A stretch of 64,000 nucleotides of DNA from Solicoccozyma terricola. Its lineage: Eukaryota > Basidiomycota > Tremellomycetes > Filobasidiales > Piskurozymaceae. Positions 20,837-32,887 of the stretch are shown piece by piece. Positions within the stretch are counted from its first letter, which is position 1. Each line of letters starts with the position of its first letter. The notes beneath the pieces are model-generated. The model made no database searches and was not told the DNA's origin. It was given only the letters and a program-made list of their open reading frames with translations. Made by a program: the position numbers and the translations under genes. Location of the stretch: positions 626,355-690,354 of the forward strand of contig BCLD01000011.1 in the NCBI GenBank assembly GCA_001600875.1, given 5' to 3'.

Positions 20837-23800
20837 ATGTTTCTCTCCCTCCTCCCAATCATAGCGGCACTTGTCGCTCCATCCCTTGTCGTTGGAGCAG
20901 TCGATATCTCCTCACTCGTTGGCAACAACTCGACCTCATCCAATACCGTTCCGAATCGTTATATCGTTCAATTCGATACTAGCTCTCAACTTGTTGCCTT
21001 GGGAAAGAGAAATGTGAGTATGGTTGGTTGATTTGGGGGGGGGGGGGGGGGTTCGATTTGATCATACTGGGTCCTGATGCTAGTTTCGATTGTTTAGATC
21101 CATGATCATGTTTACGCTCAATTGGAAGCGAGATCAATTTCTTACGCCGTCAAGCAGACGTACAATTCCGACGTCTTCGTAGGTGCGAGTGTACAGCTCA
21201 CGAATGATCAAGTGAGTTTTTATGGAAAGAAGTGGGTCCGTACCGGTAAAAACTGTTGTTCACACGAAAAACCCGGGCGGCCTTTAATTAGGATCTAATC
21301 ACTCTCGCCAACTTGACCGGTATCGTAGTGAGTCCCCCCATGTTTCCCTCCCTCCAATTACTATCCACGGTTTGAAAACAAAAACAAAACAAAAAAGCTG
21401 ATAGACAAAACTTTGTAAAAAATTAAAAGAACATAATGCCCGTTCATGTCGTTCCACGACCTTCAATTCCTCTATCTGATATCGATTTCGACAAAAAATG
21501 GACAACAACGACGAAGACTTCTTCTTCTACCTCTAAGCGAAATCTCCAAGAAAGGCGTGGAAAAAAACCGACGTCAACTTCTACAACCACCGCAGCTAGC
21601 TCAACCGAATCTGTTTTCTCTCCTGGAGCAACAAGATCGCCTCTAGGTCCTCAAGGATTCAGTGCCAATCCCATGAGTGTAAGTCGTTTTTTACCCCTCC
21701 CCAACCCCCAACACCCAACAACTGCGATTAAAGCGTGTTCGTATGTTGACGTTGTGGAAATTCAGGGCATTGATAAACTGCAAGCTCAAGGATACACTGG
21801 GAAGGGAATTAAAATTGGTTTGATCGGTGAGTAGCGGCGGGGATTTTTTTTTGTTTGGGCTCCATGGTATGAGATGGAACCTTAACAACTCCCTTCCCCC
21901 CCCCCTCCACCCTTTCTCCCCTCCCTCGTCCGGTCATTTAGATTCGGGTATCGATTACACTAACCCGGTTCTTGGTGGATGTTTTGGAAAGGGATGCAAG
22001 GTTGCTGGAGGTTATGATTATGTGAGTTTCCCCCGCATTCTTTTTTTCGAGTCATTTTATCACGAACGGGTTGTTGATGAATTAAAACGTGTCATGTCTT
22101 GACGATCGTAGGTTGGTGATAACTTTAATGGTTCGAACAACCCAATGCCTGATCCTGATCCGCTTGATCAATGTAATGGTCATGGGTAAGTCGCGCGTAT
22201 CGACTTCATAAAAGGAAACGTCACAGCTCACAGACAGTATTCGAAATTCTCTACCAGAACCGTAACGGGTGGTATCATCGTGAGCGTCTACATCTGCGAA
22301 TCTTGCCATTAGAGTGAGAGATTTCACCGCTGATCATTTGTTGGTAAATGGATCTGCTGTTTTTTTTTTGTTTTTTTCTTAGGGAGCGAGTGAGTTCGCA
22401 TTTTATTTCGATGTTTACTGCTTCTCCGCTGACGAAACCATTTCTTTTCATAGACTCTCCAAACATGTACAACATCACGGGTACCGCACCAGGAGCATCT
22501 CTCTACGCATACAGGATCTTCTCTTGTGATTATTCAACGACAGATGATATCGTTGGCATGGCAATGCAGGATGCGTGAGTTATATCGCGGACGGGCGTTT
22601 ATGTTCGAATGTTGATGTTGACGAGCTCGCCTGGATTGTACAGCTACACCCAGGGCATGGATGTGATCAACTTGAGTTTAGGTGAGGGCCAGCTCGTACA
22701 AGACGTTCTTTTGCAACTGCTAACGTGTGTACTCCCCATAGGCGAACTGACTTCCTGGACGTCATCTTTCTTGGCCGTCATTGCATCCAACATTGCCAAG
22801 ACAGGCGTCGCTGTCGGTGGGTTGATTTTGCAGCGATGGCTATAATTATTCCAAATAGCTGATGTTTGATAAACCATAGTCTCCTCCGTCGGAAATGACG
22901 GTCTTGATGGCAACTTTTACGTCGAAAGCCCAAGTACCGGTGTTGGAGTATGGAGTGTTGGATCGACAGAGAGGTAAGCTAAACAAGCTCCAAGGTCAGA
23001 TGCGCCTACGACTAATTTGTTGTTCGATTTCCGCTGCAGTTTTATCTACCCGGCTCAGTTGGCGAACGTTTCCACTGGCTACGGTCCGATCGTAAATAGC
23101 CCAACACTTCTGAAATTCTTGCTGCGCCTGAACGTAACTTTTATCCCGCACAGACCTACTTCAAATTCGTCAACTTGACTGAAGGAAGCCTCCCGATTGT
23201 TGCTCTTTCTACGACTTACCCCAATAACTCCGACGCTTGCATTGTCACCGATCAACTTAAACACACTGATTACTCTGGCAAGGTCCTCATCGTTCAAGCG
23301 TCCAGCGACCCGAACTGCGACATTGTGAGCTGATATCCTTGCTGTCAGTGAGCATTCCGCTCATCGCCTCTCATCTCACAGATCACCATCATTGGCAACT
23401 TGTACTACAATACAAAGGTCAAATTTGTTTTGATGATCAAGTGAGTTGCGTCTACGTGGTAGAACTCTCTCTCTCTCATCGCTGACGTCTCTTTTTCTAG
23501 TTTGCCCGGAACGGATCCATTGTACTCGAACGGTTATGTGAGATACTGCTCCGCCAGTCACCATGTCATGCCCGAGCTGACGAATGGACCAATCTAGCCC
23601 TTCGAATTCGCCAGTATCTCTCCCGCCGATGGACAATATGTGCGTGGATGCCGTCTTCTTGCTCATAAACCATTTTGCGCTGGACACTGACTTCTCGTCC
23701 CCACAGCTCCTCAACCAGATTGCTGCTGGCAAGACTGTCGACCTTGACTTCAGTTTCCGCCCAGTCACTGTCCCCAATACCTTGACCGGCAACTATACTT

Positions 23801-25498
23801 CCACATTCTCGGCGACTGGTCCAACCAACGATATGTACATGAAGCCTGACCTCGTGGCGGTCGGTGGCAGTGAGTCGACGGCACTCGAGCAATACCGTTC
23901 TGCCGCTGATCATGCGCTGTCATAGACATCGTCTCTACCGCACCGATGCAGTTTAATGGTGGATTCACCTTCGCCTCTGGAACCAGTTTCAGCGCCCCCG
24001 CCGTCGCCGGTGCGGCAGCTCTGTACATGTCTGCCAAAGGCGGACGTGCCAATGCTCCCCAGAGTAAAGTGTTGAACGCTTATCAAGCGAAGGCTTCGAT
24101 ACTTCCGGTCTCCAAAGGCGATCAGTCATTGCAGACTGTCTCTCGTCAAGGTGCTGGCACTCTCAAAGCCTACGATGCTGTTTATGCCGGCCTGCAGGTC
24201 AGCCCGACAGAGCTGCTTCTCAACGACACGGCCTACTTCAATGGAGTCCAAACCGTCACAGTGACCAATACTGGCAGTGCGCAGACTCAGTTCAAATTCT
24301 CGCACACCCCCGTTGATACCGTTTTCAGCAAGCAGAAGGTGAGTGCGTAACGATGTCTTGAGGCCGCGGAAGTGCCAACATCAGACTGTACAGGGATCCA
24401 ATGAAAGCGAGTTCGGGCCCAACCTCCCTGAGTCCTCTGCCTCGGCGGGCGTCCTCATAATCCCCCCTGTCCTCAACCTCAAAGCCGGCCAGAGCGGAAA
24501 GGTCTTCGTCACGTTCACTCCGCCGTTCGGGCTCGACGCCACCCGCTTCCCTGTCTACTCTGGATTCATCAGCATCGCGAGCAGCAACGGCGAGAAAGCA
24601 AATGTCCCCTACCTCGGTTTGTTTTCCCGTTCGGTCGTCGGCCTTATCTCAACTGACCCTTGACTCATCCGGCAGGTGTCGCTGCCGCGATGAAGAACCT
24701 TCCCATCCTTGACTTCACTTCCAACTTTGACGGTACCAAGCTTCCAACCATCACGAACAGCAATGGCCTAGTGCAGTCCAATGGGGAGACGTATACTCTC
24801 AAAGGCGACGACGTCCCTACCGTCATGTACAGGTGAGTCAAATCTAGCACAGTCAGCGTTTAGCTGGAGGGTACTGACCGACTGTGATTTAGGCTTTGGG
24901 GTGGAACTCCTGCTCTTTACATTGACCTCGTCGGCGCCAATGCCAAGCTCGGATTCTCCCCTACCTTTTCTAAGCGAGGAGGTCAGGACGATGGTCGCAA
25001 TGGTTTGGTACCTGGTTTGTTGTGGTGGCTAAAGAACCATGGTCACGCGCCCGGCAATTCTGGCAATTCCTTCCAAGCCGTCCCTATCATCGGCAACGTC
25101 TACCAGAGCTTGTTCAACTGCAGAAAGTTAGTACGATCCTTAGCTTCCTGCAGCCGACGCTGATCACGTAATGTCCCCAGCTCCGGTCCAAACCCAACGT
25201 ACGACGATGGTAATGAGATCAGCAGCTTCACATTCTCCAACACATTCACCAACGGGACTGCCGTTCCAAACGGTTCTTACAAGCGTTAGTTTGAATGGCG
25301 GAAGGTGGACGTTGCTTTCCCTAACAGTCTGTCTGGTCGCTATTATAGTTCTGCTGCGCGCTCTGAAAGTCACAGGTGACCCAACTAAAGAGGGCGATTA
25401 CGAATCATGTGAGCATCCCAAAGATCTGGCTTGATCAGCGGTGACTGAGACCGTGTTGCAATGCAGGGTTGTCTCCCGTCTTTAACATCAAGCGGTAA
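20837..25498 (+). CDS. Secreted subtilisin-like serine protease (S8, Vpr-like)
   Basis: The product is a secreted proteinase that hydrolyses peptide bonds outside the cell or in the wall. It starts with a signal peptide (MFLSLLPIIAALVAPSLVVG), then an inhibitor-I9-type propeptide (NRYIVQFD to about 21320). The catalytic triad is visible: Asp in IGLIDSGIDY (across the intron ending about 21940), His in CNGHGTVTGGII (about 22180-22279) and Ser in FASGTSFSAPAVAGAA (about 23970). A protease-associated-like insert lies between His and Ser (CIVTDQLKHTDYSGKVLIVQ). An Fn3-like domain follows Ser (VSPTELLLNDTAYF, TVTVTNTGSAQTQF). Note HGTV where most subtilases have HGTHV. The gene has roughly twenty exons, including exons of 22 nt (22258-22279) and 7 nt (22383-22389). 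The last exon ends LSPVFNIKR. A separate Ser/Thr/Lys-rich segment near 21440-21670 may be a processing linker. Confidence 0.9.
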
Positions 25499-25658
25499 GG
25501 AAAGGTAGTTTGTATGGCAACAAAATTGCAAAAGGGATCTTTGGCTTCGATCATTCTATGTTATCCACCTCCATCTGCTAAAGCGGACCTTTCACGTCAC
25601 GGTATAGACTTAGGTTGACGAATCCATGTTACACGGCCTGAGAACTTTATGAATCTGT
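25499..25658. other. Convergent intergenic region
   Basis: A short convergent spacer between the 3' ends of the subtilase (+) and SPO11 (-). Nothing notable is seen. Confidence 0.5.
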
Positions 25659-28214
25659 TTACTCAATCTTGCTGTTGTTCATCTTTCCCTCCAGATACGC
25701 TACGATAGGGCAGCTCCTGCTTGTCCCTGTTGCCATGCCGTCTTCTTTGTCAGAAGATGCCATGTAGCTCCCGTCGTTCACATTCTGCGTGGCGAGTTCT
25801 GGTGTCATGGTTGGCGCCGCTTGGCAAAGGATCTGGATCTCCGCTTTGCGTTGTGCATGCAACATGTGACAGAGCTCACGCCTGCCAGGCAATTGTCTTA
25901 GCGCCATAGTCGAAGGTGTATGTTCGGTTAAAACACTCACTTCCATTCTTTGGCTAGGTCAGGACGAGTGCGCAGCATGGATAGAGCCTGCGGATGTCTG
26001 TCTCGTCAGACTTTAGTAGTGACCTAATTGCAACGAACCCACATACGAAACTATGGTCTCTGTCTGACAGCGGTAACAGATCCTCAGGTCGAATTCGAAG
26101 GCTGCGGTGGAAGTTAATATTAAATAAGGGTTCGAGGTCGAAGCGCTTCGCCTTCTAATGCTTACTCTTTCCACTCAGTGGCCTTAATCCCCAGCCACTT
26201 CAGACGATCTCCCAGTGCCAGTCCATCGTGATCAATCGCCATCCTTGACTTATGTGATCCATTCATGTACACCGAGAGGATGTCAAGACCGAAAGGGTCT
26301 GCGTCAACTAGGCCGAAAAAGGGAACGCTTTGAGGATTGGTTATCAGCGAAGGACTGTGAAAGGCATCGCTAATGTCACTCACTTGGGAAGCTTGTTTGC
26401 CAGCAGCGATAGGAATTGCTTAGTGGAAAGGTCGGGATAACCCTTTCCCTGCAGGTTCCAGGCAATGTATTAGTAACAGCAACAGCGCGATCGCTGCATC
26501 AAGCCTACGGTAACAATCATACCAGGTCCAAGTAATTCGGACTGTGCAAATGCCGTAGAGCAGAGGGTCTGAAAAACTGCCTGAATGGGGTGAAATGAGG
26601 TGCACTTCAGTCAAGCTGCGGTCTGGATTCTGCCAACACCCATTCTCACATCTTTCTCTACCATCAAAACCCATCTCAAGTCTTCATGAAAGTTGATTCG
26701 GAGGATGTGATGGGATGGCGGGATGAGGGTTCCCTATGAAAATTTGGATTTTGTTTGGATATTGAACCCTGGTTTCAGAGGACATGCAAACTCACATGCT
26801 CGGCGCCCAAGCGAACGATTTGTCCAGAACGCATCTCCAGCTCCACTCCAGGAGCAGCTGCCAACCCCTTGGCAGACGCACACTACTCGGAGAGATAGTC
26901 AGTCCTCCTGTCACTTGCTGCGGAAGGAACAAGCACGTACCACATTGAAATCCGCTCTTTTCATCTGTGCAGACGCCACCAGGGTGTCTACCAGCTATTC
27001 TTCGGCGTCAACTTCTCCATTGACAATGAAAACCAGCGTAAAAGTACCCACCTCGTCTACTACTGACTGTCTCTTGAACAGCTCCACATCTTTGTAGAAG
27101 ATATCTCTGTCCGAGTATAAGGAAATGAGTGCTAAGATTTCAGGAACACGGAAGAGTTGAAATTGCCACTCACCGCTTCGTGATGACGATATCTTCAAGG
27201 AGAGCTTGATGAAGGAGTTCTGCTACACGGAGGAGGGATGCTATGAATATCACAGAGGATTCAAACTTCAGAAACACTGGTCTGGGGGTATAATGAGGAA
27301 CAGTGAGGCGAACCGAGATTTTTTGCGGCGCTGGTTTTGGTCCCCTTTCTCGGAAACTTGATGTGTTTGACGTTACTACCATCACTGGCAAAAGGATGAG
27401 CTAGAATTCGTGACAGATCTTTCCTTGATGTCATTTCCACTTACCCAGTAGCTCGATCCATCATCCGTATATCAATACCCCACTCCATGTCTACTGATTC
27501 CTCCTCCGCGTGCCGCTCCATCTCCTCTTCCATCTCCGCCTCTCCGACGACATCATTCGTTCTCGCCGTGTCTAATCCAGCAAGCGACCTCAGTGATTCA
27601 CTCTCGATCGTAAGTGTTGTGACTAGTTGGGACATGATGGTAAGAGGAACTGATTCGAGGAATTTGATTGCTGTACGTCTGGACCGAAACCATCGTGGGT
27701 ATTCATTGGGGTGAACGAGGACGTATGGGACTTGAAGGTGGAGAACTAACCTGCGCAATCGTCGATTCTCCTCATACTTCTCTTCATCTAATTCTGGGTC
27801 ACCGCTACTTTGCAATAGATTCTCGACCTCCTTCGTTCCCACTTCTCCTAACTGCTCGCTTTCCTCTCCATCAGACTCGAATACTGAATACCTCTCAGCC
27901 CTATCTCCTGTAAAGTTGACTGTATTAATATTCGTACTTTGCTCTCCTACTCCTATGTCCCCGATATCGAGACGTTGTCGTCGTCGGCACGGATGGATCA
28001 TTGGCGGGGAATCATCCTCTGATGAGATATCTTCAAATTCATCTTTTAGCTCTGCTCGCATTTCCATACTCCTAGTAGCGTAAATTCCTTCAAGGGTACT
28101 TCGTTCATTTGAATGGGTTAAAGATGGCTGCTTATCTTCGAATCCGTACATTTGTCGCTGTGTCTCTCCTCCGATGTCCAACAACTTCCGCTTTGAGGTA
28201 ATGATCGATGGCAT
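25659..28214 (-). CDS. SPO11: Spo11, meiotic DNA double-strand-break protein (Topo VI-A family)
   Basis: Spo11 starts meiotic recombination by a topoisomerase-like cleavage of DNA in the nucleus. The catalytic tyrosine lies in the conserved segment ITKRDIFYKDVELFKRQSVV, formed by a join across the intron ending near 27103. The Toprim domain is complete: its Glu in RWVLMVEKDAVFQTL (about 26570-26680), then GKGYPDL (about 26440) and the DxD motif in FFGLVDADPFGLDILSVYMN (about 26300). The C-terminus runs LRIRPEDLLPLSDRDHS, ALSMLRTRPDLAKEWK and RELCHMLHAQRKAEIQIL. About 150 residues of acidic, Ser/Glu-rich sequence precede the winged-helix part, longer than in yeast Spo11 and probably disordered. 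The ATG at 28214 is the first good start in frame, but an upstream exon from 28351 cannot be excluded. About ten introns interrupt the gene. Confidence 0.92.
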
Positions 28215-29204
28215 GTCAGGGATAGAGATCGTTGATCAGATGCACGAGCGAGGTGGTATGATTGAGGATCTGAGTTGCTTGTGAATGTATTGATGATGTT
28301 TACATTGTGTGAGTCGATCCGAGGTTGTCGACGACGTAGATTATCACTCAACCGCGAGGTCCCGGCTCAAAGTCGAAATTTCGCGCTGAACCCATGAGCA
28401 AGTCGGATGGATCATCATGTGAGGTTGGATACCACGGTCATCAAATGAATGATACTGTAATGGATTTTTTTTCCCAAGGATGTGGTGTAGGCACATCATG
28501 TATCTGGACTTGGCGAGAATCGCTACCTGCGTATTACGAACCGCGATCCGCAAACACCATCGTACACGTCCCCAACATTCCAGCCCATCCTATCTTACCT
28601 CGGGAGTCTCAAGGTCAATCCTATATGAAATGACGTCTCCTGAGGCACATAACGACAAGACTCTGAGATCGCTTGTATTGTCTCTCGACTGCGAGCGACA
28701 GTTATTCTACTCAGAGGTAGGGGCCAAAGCAGCTCAGCTCTGGGGTGGCAAATCTGATCCTCTCTTATCCATCCAGCGTTTGACTATTCACCCTTTAGCC
28801 AGACCCTTGGACGCCATTCGCGACATCCTTTGCATAGGTTTACATCCCACCCGAAACCATGGCAAATTACCAACATATCGTCTGGTACAAAGTTTTGAAC
28901 TGTTTTTGGGGAAATCATCCAGCTCATGGACCCGCACGACGACTCTATAACAAAACGATATGTACGGGGTAATAATGCAAAGCAACAACAACCCCCATGT
29001 CTGCAATCTGCCCCTCAGACATATCCACTTGATTCTGTTGCAACCCGGGTGGGGGTGGTGATCTATACGGCCGCAGTCCACCGCCCACTCGGTCCAAGCC
29101 CTGCCACGTCATACTGCCAAGAATGCTCCGTTACAACCGAGTTCCAACTCAACATCGGATATTCCATCATCATCGTCTTCAACAGCATCGACCACTTGAC
29201 AGCC
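28215..29204. promoter_or_regulatory. Divergent promoter region of SPO11 and COA1
   Basis: About 990 bp lie between the two divergent starts. Apart from the weak 106-aa ORF at 28630-28950, I see no conserved element. Confidence 0.4.
28630..28950 (+). CDS. Hypothetical ORF of 106 aa
   Basis: An ATG at 28630 opens a 106-codon frame (MTSPEAHNDKTLRSLVLSLD at the start) between SPO11 (-) and COA1 (+). Composition is fairly protein-like, but I recognise no family, and the region is otherwise an ordinary divergent promoter. The frame also opens upstream to 28480. It could be a small gene, part of a transcribed leader or chance. Confidence 0.2.
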   Translation: MTSPEAHNDKTLRSLVLSLDCERQLFYSEVGAKAAQLWGGKSDPLLSIQRLTIHPLARPLDAIRDILCIGLHPTRNHGKLPTYRLVQSFELFLGKSSSSWTRTTTL

Positions 29205-30823
29205 ATGTCTCGTCTACCCATCTCCATCCTTTCCCGCATAAAGCACTCCCCACCCTCCCCTCTCTACTTCTTCTCCCGACCCGCATCATCATCATCCACA
29301 ACGAAGTCAGCATCGTCCCAATCACCACCTCTTCAACCTACTACATTCTCAAGCAAAGCAGTTCCCAGAGAGGTTCACGAACGACCTGAAGAACGTCGTC
29401 CATTCCCACCGCGATCCAAGATCGCAGCTTCGGTATCTCCTTCCTCGCGTTCTTCAACATCGCCATCGTCCGCGTCAACTCCTACTCGCGAAGATGACTT
29501 TTCAGGCCCATCAAGACCTAGATTGGTATATGAGCGTCCCAAAGAAGCTAGAATGTTACCCTCTATGAAGGTGAGTTTGCGGAAATACTCCTTTGTTCTC
29601 GTATGATGCTTGGGAGAAGGTGGGGGTAGTGGAATGGATTCAACCGAGCACTTGATAGATTGCGGTTCAAATGGTGGATGAGCGGTCGCTCTTGGTCGCT
29701 CTTGGGGTTTCTCCATGGTCATGATGGTCCACTTTGCTGGTTGCCCGGGGACGAGGATTCTTTATCCAGGTGTCTGGTGGAACTTTTCGTTCTTCGTCGT
29801 GAAGAAAATTTTTAGCGATTCGGTATAAACAGCCCAGATTTCCGCTTCTTCGCGGCTCTCTTCTCGTTCCTCCCACTCTTCGGCGATCTATGTGTTCAGA
29901 TCACTCTCAATCTCTGCTCATTGCTCGGTATAAACCACACGCTCGAATTGTTGTTTCTCGTGTGCCGTCTCTACCTCAATTTCAGACGAATACAAGCTAA
30001 TTGTCCTTTTGTCCAATTTTCTATCCTCTTTCTTCTAGAACCGACTTCCTCTTTGTACGAAGATCCATCCATCCTGCTTAGGTCCTCATTTAAGCTGACA
30101 AAATTTCCATCATTTTAGATCTTGCGATGGCAACACTCGGGATTGGAGCATGGGGTTTATTCCTGCTTCACGCCACCAACTCGGGTGAGTATCGAATAAC
30201 CCCCTCATTATTCCGAACCATCACACGCTGATACTCGAAAAGGGGCATCCTTCAGAACGACTCGCATCATCACCTCTACGTCAAATCACTTATCAACTTC
30301 GGAACGACGATCAAGTCAAGGAGGTACTAGGTGACAAAGTGCGATATGCGCAGAATTGGTGGGGTGAGTTGAATGAATGCATGTATGCGTATGCGCTCTA
30401 GTGAGCCGAGAACGCTGATAACAGTCGGTTCATCAGGCTTTGGCGAACCTTGGATCTCAGGCACTGTTAATCTCATGCAAGGGAAAGTAGATTTGAAGTT
30501 CCGAGTGACGGGTAGTAAAGGTACGTACTACCGTTTCCGTTGGGCGGAAGCACGGCGGTTCAGTTGGCTTATTGTTGTTAATCGGTGATCTTGTAGGGTC
30601 GGGCACAGTCTACTTTACGAGTATCCGACCATCCAACGAGACCGAGTTCAGGATTGGTAAGTGTGATTCCCCTCGAGCTCAGGTGCAGAATGGCAAAAGG
30701 ACTCCTATGACTGACTAGCTATGGCTTGTTTCTACCTCTTACCACCCGCCAATCCAACGTCACGCAGTACGATACAAGGTGATAGCTGATGATGGACAGA
30801 CTGTTCAGCTACGAGCATTGTAA
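29205..30823 (+). CDS. COA1: Cytochrome c oxidase assembly factor 1 (Coa1 family)
   Basis: Coa1 is an inner-membrane mitochondrial protein that stabilises newly made Cox1 with Mss51/Shy1 and links it to later assembly steps. The N-terminus (MSRLPISILSRIKHSPPSPL) is basic and Ser-rich, as expected for a mitochondrial targeting sequence, and is followed by a long Ser/Pro-rich linker. A single membrane span is visible (MATLGIGAWGLFLLH, about 30128-30172). The conserved Coa1 domain faces the intermembrane space: SPLRQITYQLRND, QNWWGFGEPWISGTVNLMQG, VDLKFRVTGSKGSGTVYFTS and VRYKVIADDGQTVQLRAL. Tim21 shares part of this pattern, but PWISGTVNLMQG favours Coa1. The intron region 29573-30118 is about 550 bp, and its ends do not match in phase, so at least one short exon inside it is unplaced. 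Confidence 0.82.
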
Positions 30824-31271
30824 ATTATCGATTGATCGATTTATACATATCCCTTTGGCCAAACCTTGGACTTTTCGGTCGGGTGATCCTTTAGCTGTAT
30901 TCTGAACGAGCTGCTTCGTTTCCAGATGCGGTAGTTTACTCTCCACGGAATCCCAACTCTCGAACAAATACGACTCTACGTGACTTGCTACCCACATTAT
31001 TAATACACGGAGTACACGGTATTCAGTCGTGGAAGTGCAAGAGAGGAAGCTGGACCTATCATGGTCTTATCAAATGGAAACGTGGAGAGTGGGTTGAAAC
31101 TTGTGCAAAAAGCGGAAGAATTTATGGCGGGAGGGAGATATTGCTGATGAGATGTGGTGGATTGGTTTTACCAAGAGGTTATGGGATGCGACAAGGGGAA
31201 GAAGACAGTTAGGAGTGGGACACGGAGCTGCACGATGTCGGAGCGAGATAGATATCTAGTTATTACTATAA

Positions 31272-31291
31272 TTCGCCACCGGGGTGGCGAA
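31272..31291 (+). repeat. Perfect short hairpin
   Basis: TTCGCCACC is followed by GG and then GGTGGCGAA, a perfect 9-bp stem with a 2-nt centre. It sits about 45 bp before the tRNA-like hairpin repeats and could be the edge of the same mobile unit. Confidence 0.75.
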
Positions 31292-31334
31292 ATTCCGGAT
31301 CCTGGTTATTTTGTCAGCTCCTCTGATCACAGGA

Positions 31335-31452
31335 TCGGACATTCCACCACCCATGTCCGAACCCACGATCGGCGGGTTCGCGGGTTCGGCGGTTTCTCGT
31401 TCACTCAGGGGTTCGGACATTCGACCACAATATTGTGGCCGAACCCACGATC
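31335..31452 (-). repeat. Two more copies of the tRNA-like hairpin repeat
   Basis: Two units carry the hairpin arm CGGACAT, about ten bases of loop, then TGTCCG (or GTGGCCG) followed by AACCCACGATC: 31335-31370 and about 31413-31452. They match the units at 7091-7124 and 7170-7203. On the minus strand the tail reads GATCGTGGGTTCGG, close to a tRNA T arm/B box. GGGTTCG also repeats between them (31375-31393). No complete tRNA can be folded. Confidence 0.5.
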
Positions 31453-32090
31453 GGGAAGGGGGGTTGCCAGCAGCGGGTTATCGATCAGGTCTCAATCATA
31501 TTCGGGGTACAAACAGATTGCGGGCATTCAACACCATCCTCAGAACATCGTACGCCTGATGATGCAACGACAAGGCGAGTAGTAGTACTTGATCGATCAC
31601 GTTGTGGGAATGTTACGAGGGGTGCAGGACATGTTAGGGAGACGTAGTGAAGGGCGGGATCCAAACAGATCTGCCCTGAGAGCAATGAATCGTCTGCTCT
31701 TGACTACGCCTAGAAAAAAACCTCATGGTGACAGCCCTCAAATCACCTCATCAGCAACGTTACAGTGTCACTTGTTATGAAGAATGATACCCAATGTAAA
31801 TGAGAACCATTCTGATGGTATCATCGTCAAGACGAACCGAACCATGCTGTTCGTTATACACCGTTTTTTTTTTTTTTCGCTTCAAACCCAGGATCCCCTT
31901 ATCCAATGCAAACAAACACTGTCTCCTAGCTTTCCCATAAAATCATCTTCCACCCTGTCCTATCTCTCTAATCCCTGTTCCAAGCTGTTGAGCCACGACC
32001 CAGTTCGACCAAAAAGCCTAATTGCCCTTCCTTCCCTGCCATTCACTGAATCCCCCCCCCCCCCCCCCCCCCTTTCCTCTCACACCTCCT

Positions 32091-32504
32091 CTAATGACTC
32101 AAAAACCTCCTTCCCTTCCCTCGTCTCCTGGCCAAAATCGCTAACCCATTCTTCCCTCTCTTATTCTGTCTAACCAGATACCCATGTTTCCTTTTCCGTT
32201 TCCGCTGTGATGGTTGATATTCTGCTCCGTATGCTTTGTATCTGATTTGCATGTGAGATACGGGGTGGAGTGTGGTGGTTAGAGGGAGGGAAGAGAGGAT
32301 TGGGGATGATGTTAGGATGGAGCGTGGTGGAGTTGATGAGAAGGTGGAACGGAGGGAAGTCGTGATGAGAGATCGTGTTGAAGACGATGTGTGGGTAAGT
32401 GTGGGTGATGATATTTGTAGTGTTGGTCGTGGGATACGCAGGGAGAGTGTGCATCTCGATGATGATGGTATTGCGGACCGGAGGGATGGGATTAGACGAG
32501 GCAT
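32091..32504 (-). CDS. MRPL34: Mitochondrial ribosomal protein bL34m
   Basis: A small basic protein of the mitochondrial large ribosomal subunit. The single exon codes for 137 aa. Residues 1-85 form a Ser/Thr/Arg-rich mitochondrial targeting region with almost no acidic residues ([17 protein letters not shown] at the start). The C-terminal 45 residues are a classical L34 domain: [18 protein letters not shown], then [18 protein letters not shown]. An in-frame ATG at 32636 would add 44 residues, but the chosen one directly precedes a typical presequence. It diverges from the Zn2Cys6 factor, with 383 bp between starts. Confidence 0.93.
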   Translation of the reverse strand: MPRLIPSLRSAIPSSSRCTLSLRIPRPTLQISSPTLTHTSSSTRSLITTSLRSTFSSTPPRSILTSSPILSSLPLTTTLHPVSHMQIRYKAYGAEYQPSQRKRKRKHGYLVRQNKRGKNGLAILARRRGKGRRFLSH

Positions 32505-32887
32505 GTTGTGATCAGGAGACGGTTGAGAGAATGAGAGGGATGAATGTTGGGACGCTGAGAGCGTTTGACCAAGGTGCAAGATATTGACCATTGTGGGAAG
32601 TAGTAACCATGCGGGACTGGCTGGCGGATGCTCCACTCCATGCCAGACTCAGCCCCTTCGCCACCCATGCCGCATGCGGGACTCAGCCCCCTCGCCCCTT
32701 CGCCCCTCTCCCGGACAGGTGCATTATTGCTCTCCGTCGCCATCTCCGTCATCATCCTCCATCTCCGTCAAAGTAAACAATCTTGACATTGTCAACAACC
32801 CCCCCGTTAGCTAGTTCAGGTGGATTTCAGTCTCTCAGTCGTTCCTCAATCCCTCTCCCCCCCAACCCCCCTCACCCCGCGGCCACC

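Larger units (their letters stand above)
30824..32090. other. Convergent, gene-poor region with repeats
   Basis: Lies between the 3' ends of COA1 (+) and MRPL34 (-). It holds a perfect 9-bp-stem hairpin (31272-31291), the second group of tRNA-like hairpin repeats (31335-31452) and a long C run (about 32056-32072). No gene is recognised. Confidence 0.5.

Noticed and set aside
28118..28351. Separate 77-aa gene upstream of SPO11
   Set aside because: It overlaps the SPO11 start on the same strand in another frame and looks like leader sequence.
31154..31685. Overlapping plus-strand ORFs around the hairpin repeats
   Set aside because: They follow the repeat sequence, differ between frames and match nothing; not genes.
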